Below, piece by piece: positions 45,101 to 53,586 of a DNA stretch of 64,000 nucleotides; position 1 is the first letter of the stretch; each line of letters begins with the position of its first letter. This DNA comes from Nocardiopsis sp. NRRL B-16309. Lineage in GTDB: Bacteria; Actinomycetota; Actinomycetes; Streptosporangiales; Streptosporangiaceae. Where the stretch lies: NCBI RefSeq assembly GCF_001279585.1, contig NZ_LGEC01000002.1, forward strand, positions 75,584 to 139,583, written 5' to 3'. The notes under the pieces are model-generated. The model ran no database searches. It was not told the origin of the DNA and saw only the letters and a program-made list of their open reading frames with translations. A program made the translations under genes and the position numbers.

Positions 45101-45459
45101 ATCTCCGTCCCGGCCTCATCCATGAGGGGACGGACCTCGACGGCCACCAGCCGGGAGCCGGGAATGCGCGAGGCGATCTCGATGGCACGGTCCAGGCTGT
45201 CGCAGTCGACCAGGTCGTATCCGGCGAGGTGCTCCTTGGCCTCGACGAAGGGGCCGTCCGTCACCTCCGCCGCTCCGTCGCGCACCCGCACCGTCCGGGT
45301 GTTCACCGGATCGGCCAGCGGTGCGCCCGCGAGCCACTCGCCGGACTCGACGAGCTCACGCGTCAGGGCATCGTGCTCGTTCGCCAGGGCCGCGCGCTCC
45401 TGCTCGGTCAGCGCTTCCCAGCCGGCGGGGTTGCTGTAGATGAGCAGCATGTACTTCAT
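45097..45459 (-). CDS. YCII/DGPF-domain protein paired with ECF42 sigma
   Basis: 120 residues beginning MKYMLLIYSNPAGWEAL, with the namesake VTDGPFVEAKEHLAGYDLVD motif. DGPF proteins are the conserved genomic partners, and often targets, of ECF42 sigma factors. Start at 45459 has GGGAGG about 8 bp upstream. The stop overlaps the sigma start, so both are translated together. Confidence 0.95.
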   Translation of the reverse strand: MKYMLLIYSNPAGWEALTEQERAALANEHDALTRELVESGEWLAGAPLADPVNTRTVRVRDGAAEVTDGPFVEAKEHLAGYDLVDCDSLDRAIEIASRIPGSRLVAVEVRPLMDEAGTEM

Positions 45460-45522
45460 GGTCTCGACCTCCCAAGGAGGATGATGGCACGGAGACCCTT
45501 CCAAAGTCCCGCGCTCCACACA

Positions 45523-45569
45523 AGGACGGGCACGCGGGCCGGGGCGTCCCCGCACCGCGTGCCCGTCCT
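45523..45569 (-). terminator. Terminator of the acyl-CoA-dehydrogenase-fold gene
   Basis: Perfect 15-bp stem aggacgggcacgcgg (45523-45537) with ccgcgtgcccgtcct (45555-45569); the 17-nt loop contains a smaller ggggcgtcccc hairpin. It is about 40 bp past the stop at 45610 and separates that gene from the DGPF-ECF42 pair. Confidence 0.88.
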
Positions 45570-45609
45570 CCTCCCCGCTCAGGACGGCCCGTTCACCGCT
45601 CGGAGGCGC

Positions 45610-46794
45610 TCAGAGGTAGAAGGTGTTGGGCTCCAGGCCGCACAGCACCCGCCCATAGAGTTCGAGGTTGGTGTTCGGGTGGAGGATGGCGTGCAGGTTG
45701 ATGGTCCCGATGTCACGGGAGATGCGCTGCATGGGCACGGTCTCGTAGATCGAGGAGGCGCCGCTCGCGGTCTGGAGGATGTCCACCGCCTCCTTGGCCC
45801 GTCGGCAGGCGAAGCCCGCGTGCATGCGGACACGGGCACGCTCCTCCAGCGTCCACTGCTCGCCCGCCTCGTTCTTGGTGTCGAGCAGGTCCGCGGCACG
45901 GCGGGCGTGGAACCACGCCTCGTCGATCCGCATCTGGGCATCGGCCACCTGGAGGTGGGTCAGGGGGGCTTCGCTCTGGCTCGCGTAGGTCGTGTAGGTG
46001 ATGCCGCGGTGGGGCAGACGCTCGAAGAAGACGTCCTTGGCCGCCATGGCCAGGCCCAGGGCGCTGCCCATAGCGGTGACGCAGGCGGTCAACAGAAGCG
46101 GCGCACGGTAGGTCGGCCGGTCGGCGTTGAGCCGGGAGGCGTACTGTTCCTGAAGGGCGGGCCCCATGGGCAGGACGCGTTCCTTCGGGACGTAGAGGTC
46201 CTCGGCGACCGTGGTGACGCTGCCGGTCCCGCGCAGGCCGGAGGTGTGCCAGTCGTCGACGATCCTCAGGTCCGACACGGGGGCGAGCGCCATGATCGGC
46301 TGCTGCCCGCCATCGGGGGTGGGGGCCATGGCCACCAGTGAGTTCCACTGGCTCTGGGCGGCCCCGGTGTTGAAGGACCAGCTGCCGTTGACGACGAAGC
46401 CGCCGTCGGCGTCGACCGCCGTCCCGGTGGGACTCAGCAAGCCGCACACGCGGGTGTCACCGGAGGCGAACACCTCCTCCTGTGCCTCGTCGGAGAAGAG
46501 CCCGGCCAACCAGTTGCAGATCGACCACACCGACACCGTCCAACCGACGGAGCCGTCGCCGCGCGCCAACTCGGCGATCACCTCCACCGTGGTGCGCATG
46601 TCGCACTCATAACCGCCGTAGCGGTGGGGGACACGCATCTTGAGGAGTCCGGCCCCGGTCATCTTCTCGACCGCTTCGCGGGGTAGGGTCCGGTGCTCCT
46701 CGGCCCAGGCCGCACGCTCCCGGAAATAGGGGACGAGTTCCGAGGCACCGCGCACGAGTTCTTCCCGTGACGGCGCCGTGACGACGTTCTCCAC
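45610..46794 (-). CDS. Acyl-CoA-dehydrogenase-fold flavin-dependent monooxygenase (class D)
   Basis: 394 residues. N-terminal helices with LLKMRVPHRYGGYECD, central beta domain with VVNGSWSFNTGAAQSQWNSL, and C-terminal helices ending SSIYETVPMQRISRDIGTIN. The catalytic base of true acyl-CoA dehydrogenases is not evident, and the overall pattern is that of HsaA/HpaH-like hydroxylases that use reduced flavin from a separate reductase. Start: the GTG at 46794 is favoured by AAGGAGG 5 bp upstream; the frame opens 7 codons earlier. The flavin reductase at 58503 could be its partner. Confidence 0.85.
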   Translation of the reverse strand: MENVVTAPSREELVRGASELVPYFRERAAWAEEHRTLPREAVEKMTGAGLLKMRVPHRYGGYECDMRTTVEVIAELARGDGSVGWTVSVWSICNWLAGLFSDEAQEEVFASGDTRVCGLLSPTGTAVDADGGFVVNGSWSFNTGAAQSQWNSLVAMAPTPDGGQQPIMALAPVSDLRIVDDWHTSGLRGTGSVTTVAEDLYVPKERVLPMGPALQEQYASRLNADRPTYRAPLLLTACVTAMGSALGLAMAAKDVFFERLPHRGITYTTYASQSEAPLTHLQVADAQMRIDEAWFHARRAADLLDTKNEAGEQWTLEERARVRMHAGFACRRAKEAVDILQTASGASSIYETVPMQRISRDIGTINLHAILHPNTNLELYGRVLCGLEPNTFYL

Positions 46795-46931
46795 CTTGAC
46801 CTCCTTGACAATCACGACCTGGGACGGTGGGGAGAGGGACTACGAGGTTTCCGGCCGGTCGGCGGCTCTCCCACGCCACCGACCCTGGCACCCGCCGGTC
46901 TCGCCGGGCGTCTCCGCGATTGCGTACCTGC

Positions 46932-46967
46932 CCGTCCCGCGCCCGAGAACGGTCGGGTGCGGGACGG
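46932..46967 (-). terminator. Terminator after the mycothiol-dependent enzyme gene
   Basis: 15-bp stem ccgtcccgcgcccga (46932-46946) with tcgggtgcgggacgg (46953-46967), one mismatch and a 6-nt loop, about 40 bp beyond the stop at 47004. Confidence 0.75.
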
Positions 46968-47003
46968 CGGGGACGGCCTTCGGCCCCGCCCCTCCTCCTG
47001 GTG

Positions 47004-47828
47004 TCAGCCCCGTGCGCGGGCGAACTGTCCGGGCCGGCGTTCCTCCCCGGCCGGGCCCCGGTAGGCCTGGGCGATGCCGAGCCAGTGGTCGGCGTCGGCT
47101 CCCACCGCGGTGAGGTCCAGGTCGGCGCGGTGGCGGCGGCGCGTCACCAGCAGGCAGAAGTCGGCCGCGTCCCCGGTGATCCGCTGCTCGGCCTCAGCGG
47201 GGCCGAACTCCCACTTCCGCCCGGAGGGTGAGGTGAGCTCGAAGCGGAACTCGGTGTCGGGCGGGGTGAGTCCTCGCGACTGGTAGCCGAACTCCCAGAC
47301 CATCACCGCGAACCCGACCACGTTGCCGATGCGGTCGGTGCGGTCGAGTGCGACGCCCAAGGCGTCGGCGATGTCCTGGCCGTGGGCGAGGACCTCCATC
47401 ATGCCCGCGCAGGCGAGGACGCCCGGGGGGATCGGGCGCACGAGCCAGGGCACCGGCTGGTCGGCGGGGGCCGCCGCCAGGGCCTCGACGGCGAAGTCGC
47501 GGTCGGTGCGCCAGCGGGCGAGGAGCTTCTCCGGGTCGTCCAGGGGGTAGGTGGCCAGGACCGCGTTGACGGCCCCGTCGAAGTCCTCCTCGGCCTTGGC
47601 CGTCATGGCCGCGAACGCCTCGGCGTCGGAGGCGGCGGTTCCGGCCAGCCGGAAGACGAAGCACAGGTGGGCGACCTGGTGGGCCACGGTCCACCCCGGA
47701 GCCGGGGTCTCGCGTACCCAGTCGGCGGGGTCCAGGTCGGCGACCAGGGCGTCGATCTGGGCCGCCTCGGCGGCCAGGTCGTCGATGACGGCGGGCAGTT
47801 CGGTGATGACATTGGGCAGATTGTTCAC
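47004..47828 (-). CDS. Mycothiol-dependent maleylpyruvate isomerase-fold (DinB-like) protein
   Basis: 274 residues, TIGR03084-like. Opens with a helical DinB domain: DLAAEAAQIDALVADLDPAD, TPAPGWTVAHQVAHLCFVFR with its metal His, and MMEVLAHGQDIADALGV with a further His. C-terminal part LTSPSGRKWEFGPAE, ITGDAADFCLLVTRRR. Such enzymes use mycothiol to isomerise or detoxify electrophiles, which would suit a cluster making reactive compounds (inference). GTG at 47828 overlaps the upstream stop. Confidence 0.88.
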   Translation of the reverse strand: MNNLPNVITELPAVIDDLAAEAAQIDALVADLDPADWVRETPAPGWTVAHQVAHLCFVFRLAGTAASDAEAFAAMTAKAEEDFDGAVNAVLATYPLDDPEKLLARWRTDRDFAVEALAAAPADQPVPWLVRPIPPGVLACAGMMEVLAHGQDIADALGVALDRTDRIGNVVGFAVMVWEFGYQSRGLTPPDTEFRFELTSPSGRKWEFGPAEAEQRITGDAADFCLLVTRRRHRADLDLTAVGADADHWLGIAQAYRGPAGEERRPGQFARARG

Positions 47829-48853
47829 GTCTGGTTTCCTTGGTTCGTTTCGGTACGGGGGGAGAAGGTGGCGGCCACGGTCTGGCGGGCCGCGGTCATC
47901 GCGGCCCAGGAGACGGCCCTGACCAGGTCGGCGTCGTCGGCTCCCGCCCTCCGGCACTCGGCGACGGTGTCGTCGCCGACCTGGAAGGAGGCGCGCGCGG
48001 TGAGCAGGACGAGGCGCCCCAGGGGCCGTTCGTGGGGGGCCAGCGCGCCGATCGGCTCCTCAACCCATGCGCGGCTGACCCCGTCCGGGGCGGTGCCGTG
48101 GCCGCGGAGGTGGTTCCGGAGCAGAGCGCGCACGGCGTGCGTAAGGGTGCGGGCCCCGGCCGCGTCCACGGCGGCGGCCACACCGGTGAGCACGCGCAGC
48201 ACCCGCGGGTCGCCGGAGGCCCAGAGCAGGTCCTCGGGCACGGGCGCGCGCCGTGCCGCGTCGGGCAGCAGTTCCAGCGAGGTGTCGGGGGCCGGGGGCG
48301 GCCCCGGACGGGTGGCGATCACCGCGCCGGTGGCCCGGCGCAGGGGCTCCCGTAGGGGCTTGGGTGCGAACGCGGGCAGGGGCGAGTCGGGCAGGAAGAC
48401 GTTGACCAGCCGGTTGATGTGCTCGAAGGTCAGGGCGACGGCGCCCAGTTCGGCCCGTTCGGTCGGCCCGGCCGAGACCAGCGCACCGGGGTAGGGGGCG
48501 GCGGCACCGGCGTCCGCGCCGCCCCCGAGGGAGCCGAGGGTGGAACCGTGCACCTCCACGCAGTAGGGGCAGGCGTTGCCCCGCGACACCGCCGTGGCGA
48601 CCGCCTCCCGGTCCGCCCGGGACGTGCGCCCCGGCACCAGGAGGGACTCGCGCAGCGCCGTCCACGTGGCCGCCGCGCACTCCGGTGCGGGTGAGAGCAT
48701 GGCCACGGGCGGGGCCAGGACCCCGAAGTCGCGTTCCACCCGCTCGTAGAGGTCGGCGACCACGCCGCGCGCCCGGCCCGGGGGGTCGGGGCGCACGTGG
48801 CGCACCTCTTGCAGCGATCGGCGCACGGCCGATCTCAGGACGGCGCGGAGCAC
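47825..48853 (-). CDS. Carboxymuconolactone decarboxylase/AhpD-family protein
   Basis: 342 residues. The AhpD-type redox motif CPYCVEVH sits within SRGNACPYCVEVHGSTLGSL, preceded by the usual helix (REAVATAVSR). About half the protein lies after the motif, including a second helical region ending FSPRTETN. It may be a disulphide-based peroxidase or reductase partner. Its stop overlaps the start of the mycothiol enzyme (GTGA), so both are coupled and possibly functionally linked in thiol chemistry. GTG start at 48853, 31 bp after the GMC gene. Confidence 0.85.
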   Translation of the reverse strand: MLRAVLRSAVRRSLQEVRHVRPDPPGRARGVVADLYERVERDFGVLAPPVAMLSPAPECAAATWTALRESLLVPGRTSRADREAVATAVSRGNACPYCVEVHGSTLGSLGGGADAGAAAPYPGALVSAGPTERAELGAVALTFEHINRLVNVFLPDSPLPAFAPKPLREPLRRATGAVIATRPGPPPAPDTSLELLPDAARRAPVPEDLLWASGDPRVLRVLTGVAAAVDAAGARTLTHAVRALLRNHLRGHGTAPDGVSRAWVEEPIGALAPHERPLGRLVLLTARASFQVGDDTVAECRRAGADDADLVRAVSWAAMTAARQTVAATFSPRTETNQGNQT

Positions 48854-48884
48854 CGGTCCACCTCCCGTCTCGCGGGGCCGGCCG

Positions 48885-50537
48885 TCAGGAGGACCGTCGG
48901 CCGGCCGTGGTCAGGACGCTCCCGCTCCCCGACGTGGCGCCGTCGGGTGCGGGAGCGCCGTAGGTGACGTCGAGGCCGCGCGCCCGGGCGGCCTCGACGA
49001 TGCCGGGCACGGAGCGCTCGGCGAGTGCCGCGATGGTCATCGCGGGATTGACGGTCAGCGCGCCGGGAACCGACGACCCGTCGGTCACGAAGATCCCCGG
49101 GTGGCCCCGCAGCTCGTGCCGGTCGTCCAGCGCGGAGGTGTGCGGGTCGTCGCCGATGCGGCACGAGGCCAGCGGGTGGACGGTGTAGGCGCCGACCAGG
49201 TCGTTGGTCCAGGGGGCGACCTCGGCGATGCCGTCCTTCTCCAGGATCTCCTTGACCTCGGCGTCCGCGCTGGACCACCCGTGCTGGGTGTTGGCGGTGG
49301 GCCGGTAGCTGAGCGGTCCCCGGCCGAGCATCTGCTGGGACAGGCGCACGGCGTTGCCCGTGGGCGGAGGAGGGCCGAAGACGCCCTCGTTGTCGTCCTC
49401 GCTCATGGTGAACACGATGAGCCACGACTTCCAGCGGCGCAGCATCTCCTTCTTGTCGGAGCCGAACCACGACGGCGTCGGCGCCCCGGGCGCCTGCGCG
49501 AGGATCGTGCCCAGTGCCGGTGGGAAGTAGAGCTGTTCGAGGGAGTAGCGGGAGTACTCGGGCAGGGACGGGTCCAGCCGGTCCCAGTTGGCCACGCAGG
49601 GACCCTTGCCGATCTGGAAGGCCTCGTAGGCGCGTTCGTCGTCACGCGCCAGGCCGAGCACGTCGCGGACCCGGTCCTCGTTGACCACGGCGGTGTTGAG
49701 GCGTTCACCGTTGCCGGAGAAGTAGCGGCCGACCGCGTGGGGCATGGCCCCCAGGTCCGCCTCGGAGCGCTTGAGGATGACGGGGGTGGCGCCGGCCCCG
49801 GCGGCGAGCACCACGATCTTGGCGTCGATGGCTCCCGAACCGTCCGTGATCCGGTAGTCCTCGCCGTCGACGACGTTGTAGTGGACCCGGTAGCCGCCGT
49901 CGTCGAGGCGTTCCAGCCGCTGTACCTCGTGCAGGGGCCGGATGGTGGCCCCGTGGGCGGTGGCGGCGGGCAGGTAGTTGAACACGAGCGACTTCTTGGC
50001 GTCGAACCGGCACCCGGCCATCATCCAGTTGCAGTTGACGCAGGCGTCCTTGTCGATCGCGACGGGCACCGGGTTGGCCGTACGCCCGGAGTGGTCGCAG
50101 GCCGCGCCCCAGAGCCCTCCCGCGTAGCTGACGTCGGACCAGTCCTGCGTGCGCACGCCCATCGCCTCGGCGACCCGGTCGTACCAGGGGTCGAGGGAGT
50201 CGCGGCTGATCGAGGACGGCCACATGCGGCGGCCGATGGAGCCCTGGCGCTCGAAGACGAAGCGTGGGGCGCGGGGCAGGGCGGCGAAGTACACCATGCT
50301 GCCGCCGCCCACGCAGTTGCCGCCCAGGACGCTCATGCCGTCGCCCACGGTGAAGTCGAAGGCACGGGTGTAGGAGGAGCCGAGGAGGAAGTCGTGCTCG
50401 AAGTCGCGGCTCTCCAGCCACGGGCCCCGTTCCAGGACCGTGACGCGCGCCCCGCCCGCGGCGAGGTGGTAGGCGGTGATGGCGCCGCCGAAACCGCTCC
50501 CGATGATCAGTACGTCGGTCTTCTCCGTGGTGGTCAT
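48885..50537 (-). CDS. GMC-family oxidoreductase (enediyne E9-like)
   Basis: 550 residues. FAD motif DVLIIGSGFGGAITAYHLA, GGNCVGGGSMVYFAALP, a Cys-containing segment DACVNCNWMMAGCRFDAKKS recalling cholesterol-oxidase-like GMC proteins, and the C-terminal VHPLASCRIGDDP and LTVNPAMTIAALAERS. Enediyne clusters regularly contain a GMC-type oxidoreductase (SgcE9 type). Start overlaps the stop of the small DUF5987-like gene (ATGA), so this pair is translated together. Product modification unknown. Confidence 0.94.
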   Translation of the reverse strand: MTTTEKTDVLIIGSGFGGAITAYHLAAGGARVTVLERGPWLESRDFEHDFLLGSSYTRAFDFTVGDGMSVLGGNCVGGGSMVYFAALPRAPRFVFERQGSIGRRMWPSSISRDSLDPWYDRVAEAMGVRTQDWSDVSYAGGLWGAACDHSGRTANPVPVAIDKDACVNCNWMMAGCRFDAKKSLVFNYLPAATAHGATIRPLHEVQRLERLDDGGYRVHYNVVDGEDYRITDGSGAIDAKIVVLAAGAGATPVILKRSEADLGAMPHAVGRYFSGNGERLNTAVVNEDRVRDVLGLARDDERAYEAFQIGKGPCVANWDRLDPSLPEYSRYSLEQLYFPPALGTILAQAPGAPTPSWFGSDKKEMLRRWKSWLIVFTMSEDDNEGVFGPPPPTGNAVRLSQQMLGRGPLSYRPTANTQHGWSSADAEVKEILEKDGIAEVAPWTNDLVGAYTVHPLASCRIGDDPHTSALDDRHELRGHPGIFVTDGSSVPGALTVNPAMTIAALAERSVPGIVEAARARGLDVTYGAPAPDGATSGSGSVLTTAGRRSS

Positions 50538-51103
50538 GCGGGGCTCCCCGAGGGCGTCGTGTCCGGGTGGAGGCGGGCCAGCGGCCGGCCGTAGGAGTAC
50601 TCCTTGAACCGCAGCAGCCCGTCGGCGTCCGGTGCGGCGAAGCCCATCGCGCGCAGGCCCGGGTGCCCGGCGGCGATGGCCTCGGGCGTGCTGATGTGCG
50701 CGGCGCTGTCGTAGGCCATGTTGCAGAAGAGCGCGAGCATCACCCAGAACTCCTTCTCCGGGTGGCCGGGTGAGGTGAGGTTGCGCAGCAGGGCGGTGCG
50801 GTCCTCGAAGGCCAGCGCGACGAAGGGGGGCTCCCCGTCCGCCGCGGGGAGGCCGCGCCCGGCCGCGTACCCCGCGGCGTGCTCGTTGAGGAGTGCGGCG
50901 AACTCGGGCAGGCCGGACGTCAGCCCCGTGGCGGGGGTGCGCAGGAGTTCCAGCGCGCCGGCCTCGACCGCGCCGGCGTCGTGGGAGCGGCCGGCCACGC
51001 TCGTGTCGTCCGGGGCGCGCTTGGCGCCGGGCAGGACGGTGTCGGCGAACGCCTCCAGCGTCCGTGTCTCGGTGCTGCCCTCGTCAGGGGCGCCTGTGGG
51101 CAT
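50534..51103 (-). CDS. DUF5987-like small protein, partner of the GMC oxidoreductase
   Basis: 189 residues behind AAGGAG. Starts ETRTLEAFADTVLPGAKRAP and has FVALAFEDRTALLRNL, EFWVMLALFCNMAYDSAAH and GLLRFKEYSYGRP. This resembles the small accessory subunits (gluconate-2-dehydrogenase subunit-3-like) that escort GMC flavoproteins; I place it in DUF5987 from memory. Its overlap with the GMC gene supports a complex. It corresponds in position and size to the small E8-type protein of enediyne clusters (inference). Confidence 0.8.
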   Translation of the reverse strand: MPTGAPDEGSTETRTLEAFADTVLPGAKRAPDDTSVAGRSHDAGAVEAGALELLRTPATGLTSGLPEFAALLNEHAAGYAAGRGLPAADGEPPFVALAFEDRTALLRNLTSPGHPEKEFWVMLALFCNMAYDSAAHISTPEAIAAGHPGLRAMGFAAPDADGLLRFKEYSYGRPLARLHPDTTPSGSPA

Positions 51104-51157
51104 GGAGGTCTCCTTGTCCTGGGGTGCGGATCGGGGGTGCGGCGCGGCCGGCGGCCG

Positions 51158-52498
51158 CTACAGCGGGCGGACCGTCATGGGGAGGCCGTCGCGCACGCGC
51201 AGCGAGAGCATGGGCTCGGGGACGGCCAGATGGCCGGGCGGCAGGGTCAGGCGCAGCTCGCGGGAGATGGAGGCGAGCACGAAGACGGCCTCCATCATCC
51301 CGAGGTTGCTGCCCACGCACACGCGCGGACCGGCGCCGAAGGGGATGTAGGCGTAGCGGTGCCGGTCCTCGCGCCGCCCGGGGCCGAAGCGGTCGGGGTC
51401 GAAGGCCTCCGGGCGGTCCCACGAGTCGGGGCGCCTGTGCAGGGTGTAGGGGCAGATCAGCACGTCGGCGCCGGCGGGGACGTGGTAGCCGCCGATCTCG
51501 TCGTCGGCCAGCGCCTTGCGCGGCAGGATCCACACGGGCGGGTACAGCCGCATGGCCTCCTGCACGACGGAGGTGGTGAAGGTGAGCTCATGCAGGTCCT
51601 CATGGGTGGGCTCCCGGTCGCCGAGGACGCGCACCGCCTCCTCCGCCAGCCGTTCGGCCGTGCCGGGGTTGCGGTCCACGAGGTAGAGGGCCCAGCTCAG
51701 AGTGCTCGCCGTGGTCTCGTGCCCGGCCAGCAGCAGCGTGACGAGCTCGTCGCGCACGCGGCGCGCGCGGGAGGCGGGGTCGGTCTCGGAGCCGGCGTCG
51801 GCCAGGACGCGCGAGAGGGCGTCGTCACCGTCGCCGGGCACGCGTTCGCGTACGAGCCGGTCCACGATCCGCTGGAGCTCCCCGCGGGCGCGCCGGAACC
51901 TGGTCTGGGTGCGGAAGGGCAGCCACACCGGCAGGCCGTTCATGGTCACCATGTCGAGCATGGCCTGGTCCTGGACGGCCTCGAAGGCGGTGCCGATGGT
52001 GTCGAAGGCGTGCAGGTCGGTGTCGAGCAGGGTGCGGCCCAGGACTCCGAGGGTCAGCCCGGTCGCCTCCGCCGACACGTCGACGGGGCCGCCTCCCACG
52101 TGTGACCGCAGGCGGTCCACGAGGGCGGTGGCCTCCTTGGCCACGGCGTCGGCCTGGGCGGCGATCCTCTGGTGACGGAACACCGGGCGCATGGTCTGGC
52201 GCTGGGCGCGCCAGATCTCGCCCTCGCTCGTCAGCAGGCCGTCGCCGAGCGCCCGGCGGGCGTGGGCCTGGCCGATGCCCTTGTGGTAGTTGGAGCTGTT
52301 CTCGGCCAGCACGTGCTTGGCGTGGTCGGGGTGGTTGAAGAAGTAGAGGGTCTTGGGGCCCGCGACCATCCGCACCGCGTCCCCGTGGCGCTCGGCCGCC
52401 GTGGTCATCATGGCGAGCCTGTCGGTGACCAGGTCGCGGAGCATGCGGGGAGCGGCGGAGGGCGGCGTGCGGGGAGGTCGTCGGCGTCCGGCGCTCAT
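51158..52498 (-). CDS. Cytochrome P450 (enediyne E7-like)
   Basis: 446 residues with a standard set of motifs: I-helix LLLAGHETTASTLSWAL, ExxR in VQEAMRLYPP, and haem loop PFGAGPRVCVGSNLG. The N-terminal part includes KTLYFFNHPDHAKHVLAENS. The ATG at 52498 overlaps the stop of the upstream DUF1702 gene (ATGA), so it belongs to the unbL transcript. The fixed grouping P450, small protein and GMC next to DUF1702 matches the E7/E8/E9 set of enediyne clusters, where the P450 is thought to tailor the core. Confidence 0.95.
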   Translation of the reverse strand: MSAGRRRPPRTPPSAAPRMLRDLVTDRLAMMTTAAERHGDAVRMVAGPKTLYFFNHPDHAKHVLAENSSNYHKGIGQAHARRALGDGLLTSEGEIWRAQRQTMRPVFRHQRIAAQADAVAKEATALVDRLRSHVGGGPVDVSAEATGLTLGVLGRTLLDTDLHAFDTIGTAFEAVQDQAMLDMVTMNGLPVWLPFRTQTRFRRARGELQRIVDRLVRERVPGDGDDALSRVLADAGSETDPASRARRVRDELVTLLLAGHETTASTLSWALYLVDRNPGTAERLAEEAVRVLGDREPTHEDLHELTFTTSVVQEAMRLYPPVWILPRKALADDEIGGYHVPAGADVLICPYTLHRRPDSWDRPEAFDPDRFGPGRREDRHRYAYIPFGAGPRVCVGSNLGMMEAVFVLASISRELRLTLPPGHLAVPEPMLSLRVRDGLPMTVRPL

Positions 52499-53484
52499 GA
52501 GAGGTCCCCGGCACCGGCCGTGTGCGCGAACTCCTCGGCCAGCGCCACTCGCCAGACCTCGTACCAGGGGCGGTCGGGAGCGGGATCGGGGCCCGAGGCG
52601 TCGGGGCGGTGGTCCCTGGACAGGCGTGCCGCCTCCTCCGCTCCCAGGGAGCACAGGACGCGGGTGGCCGTCTCGGTGTGGGGCACCACGAGCCCGGCGC
52701 GTACCCTGGCCTCGGCGGCGAAGGCGCTGCCCTGGGCGAGGAACCAGCGGTGCTCCCCCGCCCGCTCCCGCAACGCGGTCAGCTCCTCCTCGTCGGCGCC
52801 GCCCGCGTAGGTGGCGGCCAGTCCCAGGCCCGCGAAGAGGTCCTGCCTGCGCTCGGCGGGAAAACCCTCCACCAGCTCGGCGGCCCGTTCGGCGTCCGTC
52901 CCCGCCACGAACCACAGCGCGCGGCCGATGCCCTGGTCGGCGGCGCGCAGGGCGTAGGGCCCGTCCCCCGTGCGCCGTGCGGCGCGTTCGTCCCGCTCAC
53001 GGCGGTGGACGTGGGCCTCGGTGTGGAAGTAGGCCTGGTGGAACCCGTAGCCGTCGTGCACGAGCCACCGGAGCACCGGGTCCAGGTCCCCGGTCCCGGG
53101 CCACAGGGGCCCGGGCAGGCGGGCCATGGCCCACCCGATGCCCACGTAGGCCATGTACACGTGGGAGGCGCCGGGTCCGTCGAGGAAGCGACGGGTCCTG
53201 CCTCCCCTGAAGGAGAGCGCGTCCAGCAGAGCGAAGCCCATGGCCGCCCCTTCGTAGGCGAAGCCCCGGTAGCGCGTACCCAGCGCCGTGAGCCGGGCGT
53301 CGGTCCGCTCGGGCGAGGCCGTCTCCACGGCGTCCCCCAGACCGGCCAGGAACGACGCTCCGACCGTCTCCAGGACACTGCGCCCGGCGGGGCCCTTGTC
53401 GTGGAATCCGCGGGTTTCGAGTGTGGTCTCGGAGGGGTCCGGTGTCAGGACTCGACGCCGGAGCGCTCCTGTCAGACTGGCCAA
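52495..53484 (-). CDS. unbL: Enediyne-associated DUF1702 protein UnbL
   Basis: 329 residues, the normal UnbL size. Typical start SLTGALRRRVLTPDPSET, then YRGFAYEGAAMGFALLDALS, SHVYMAYVGIGWAMARLPG, DGYGFHQAYFH and DQGIGRALWFVAG, ending PWYEVWRVALAEEFAH. The start codon is TTG (53484), supported by GGGAGG five bases upstream. UnbL is a member of the five-gene enediyne cassette; its biochemical role is not settled to my knowledge. It is preceded by a paralogue and coupled to the P450. Confidence 0.93.
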   Translation of the reverse strand: MASLTGALRRRVLTPDPSETTLETRGFHDKGPAGRSVLETVGASFLAGLGDAVETASPERTDARLTALGTRYRGFAYEGAAMGFALLDALSFRGGRTRRFLDGPGASHVYMAYVGIGWAMARLPGPLWPGTGDLDPVLRWLVHDGYGFHQAYFHTEAHVHRRERDERAARRTGDGPYALRAADQGIGRALWFVAGTDAERAAELVEGFPAERRQDLFAGLGLAATYAGGADEEELTALRERAGEHRWFLAQGSAFAAEARVRAGLVVPHTETATRVLCSLGAEEAARLSRDHRPDASGPDPAPDRPWYEVWRVALAEEFAHTAGAGDLS

Positions 53485-53586
53485 TGCGTCCTCCCGCGTG
53501 TGGCGACGGACTCGGTTGATACGGGTTCCATGCTTCCCCCGCGGCGGTGGCGGGGTCTACTCCGCGATTGCCGGTCGCTGCGCACG

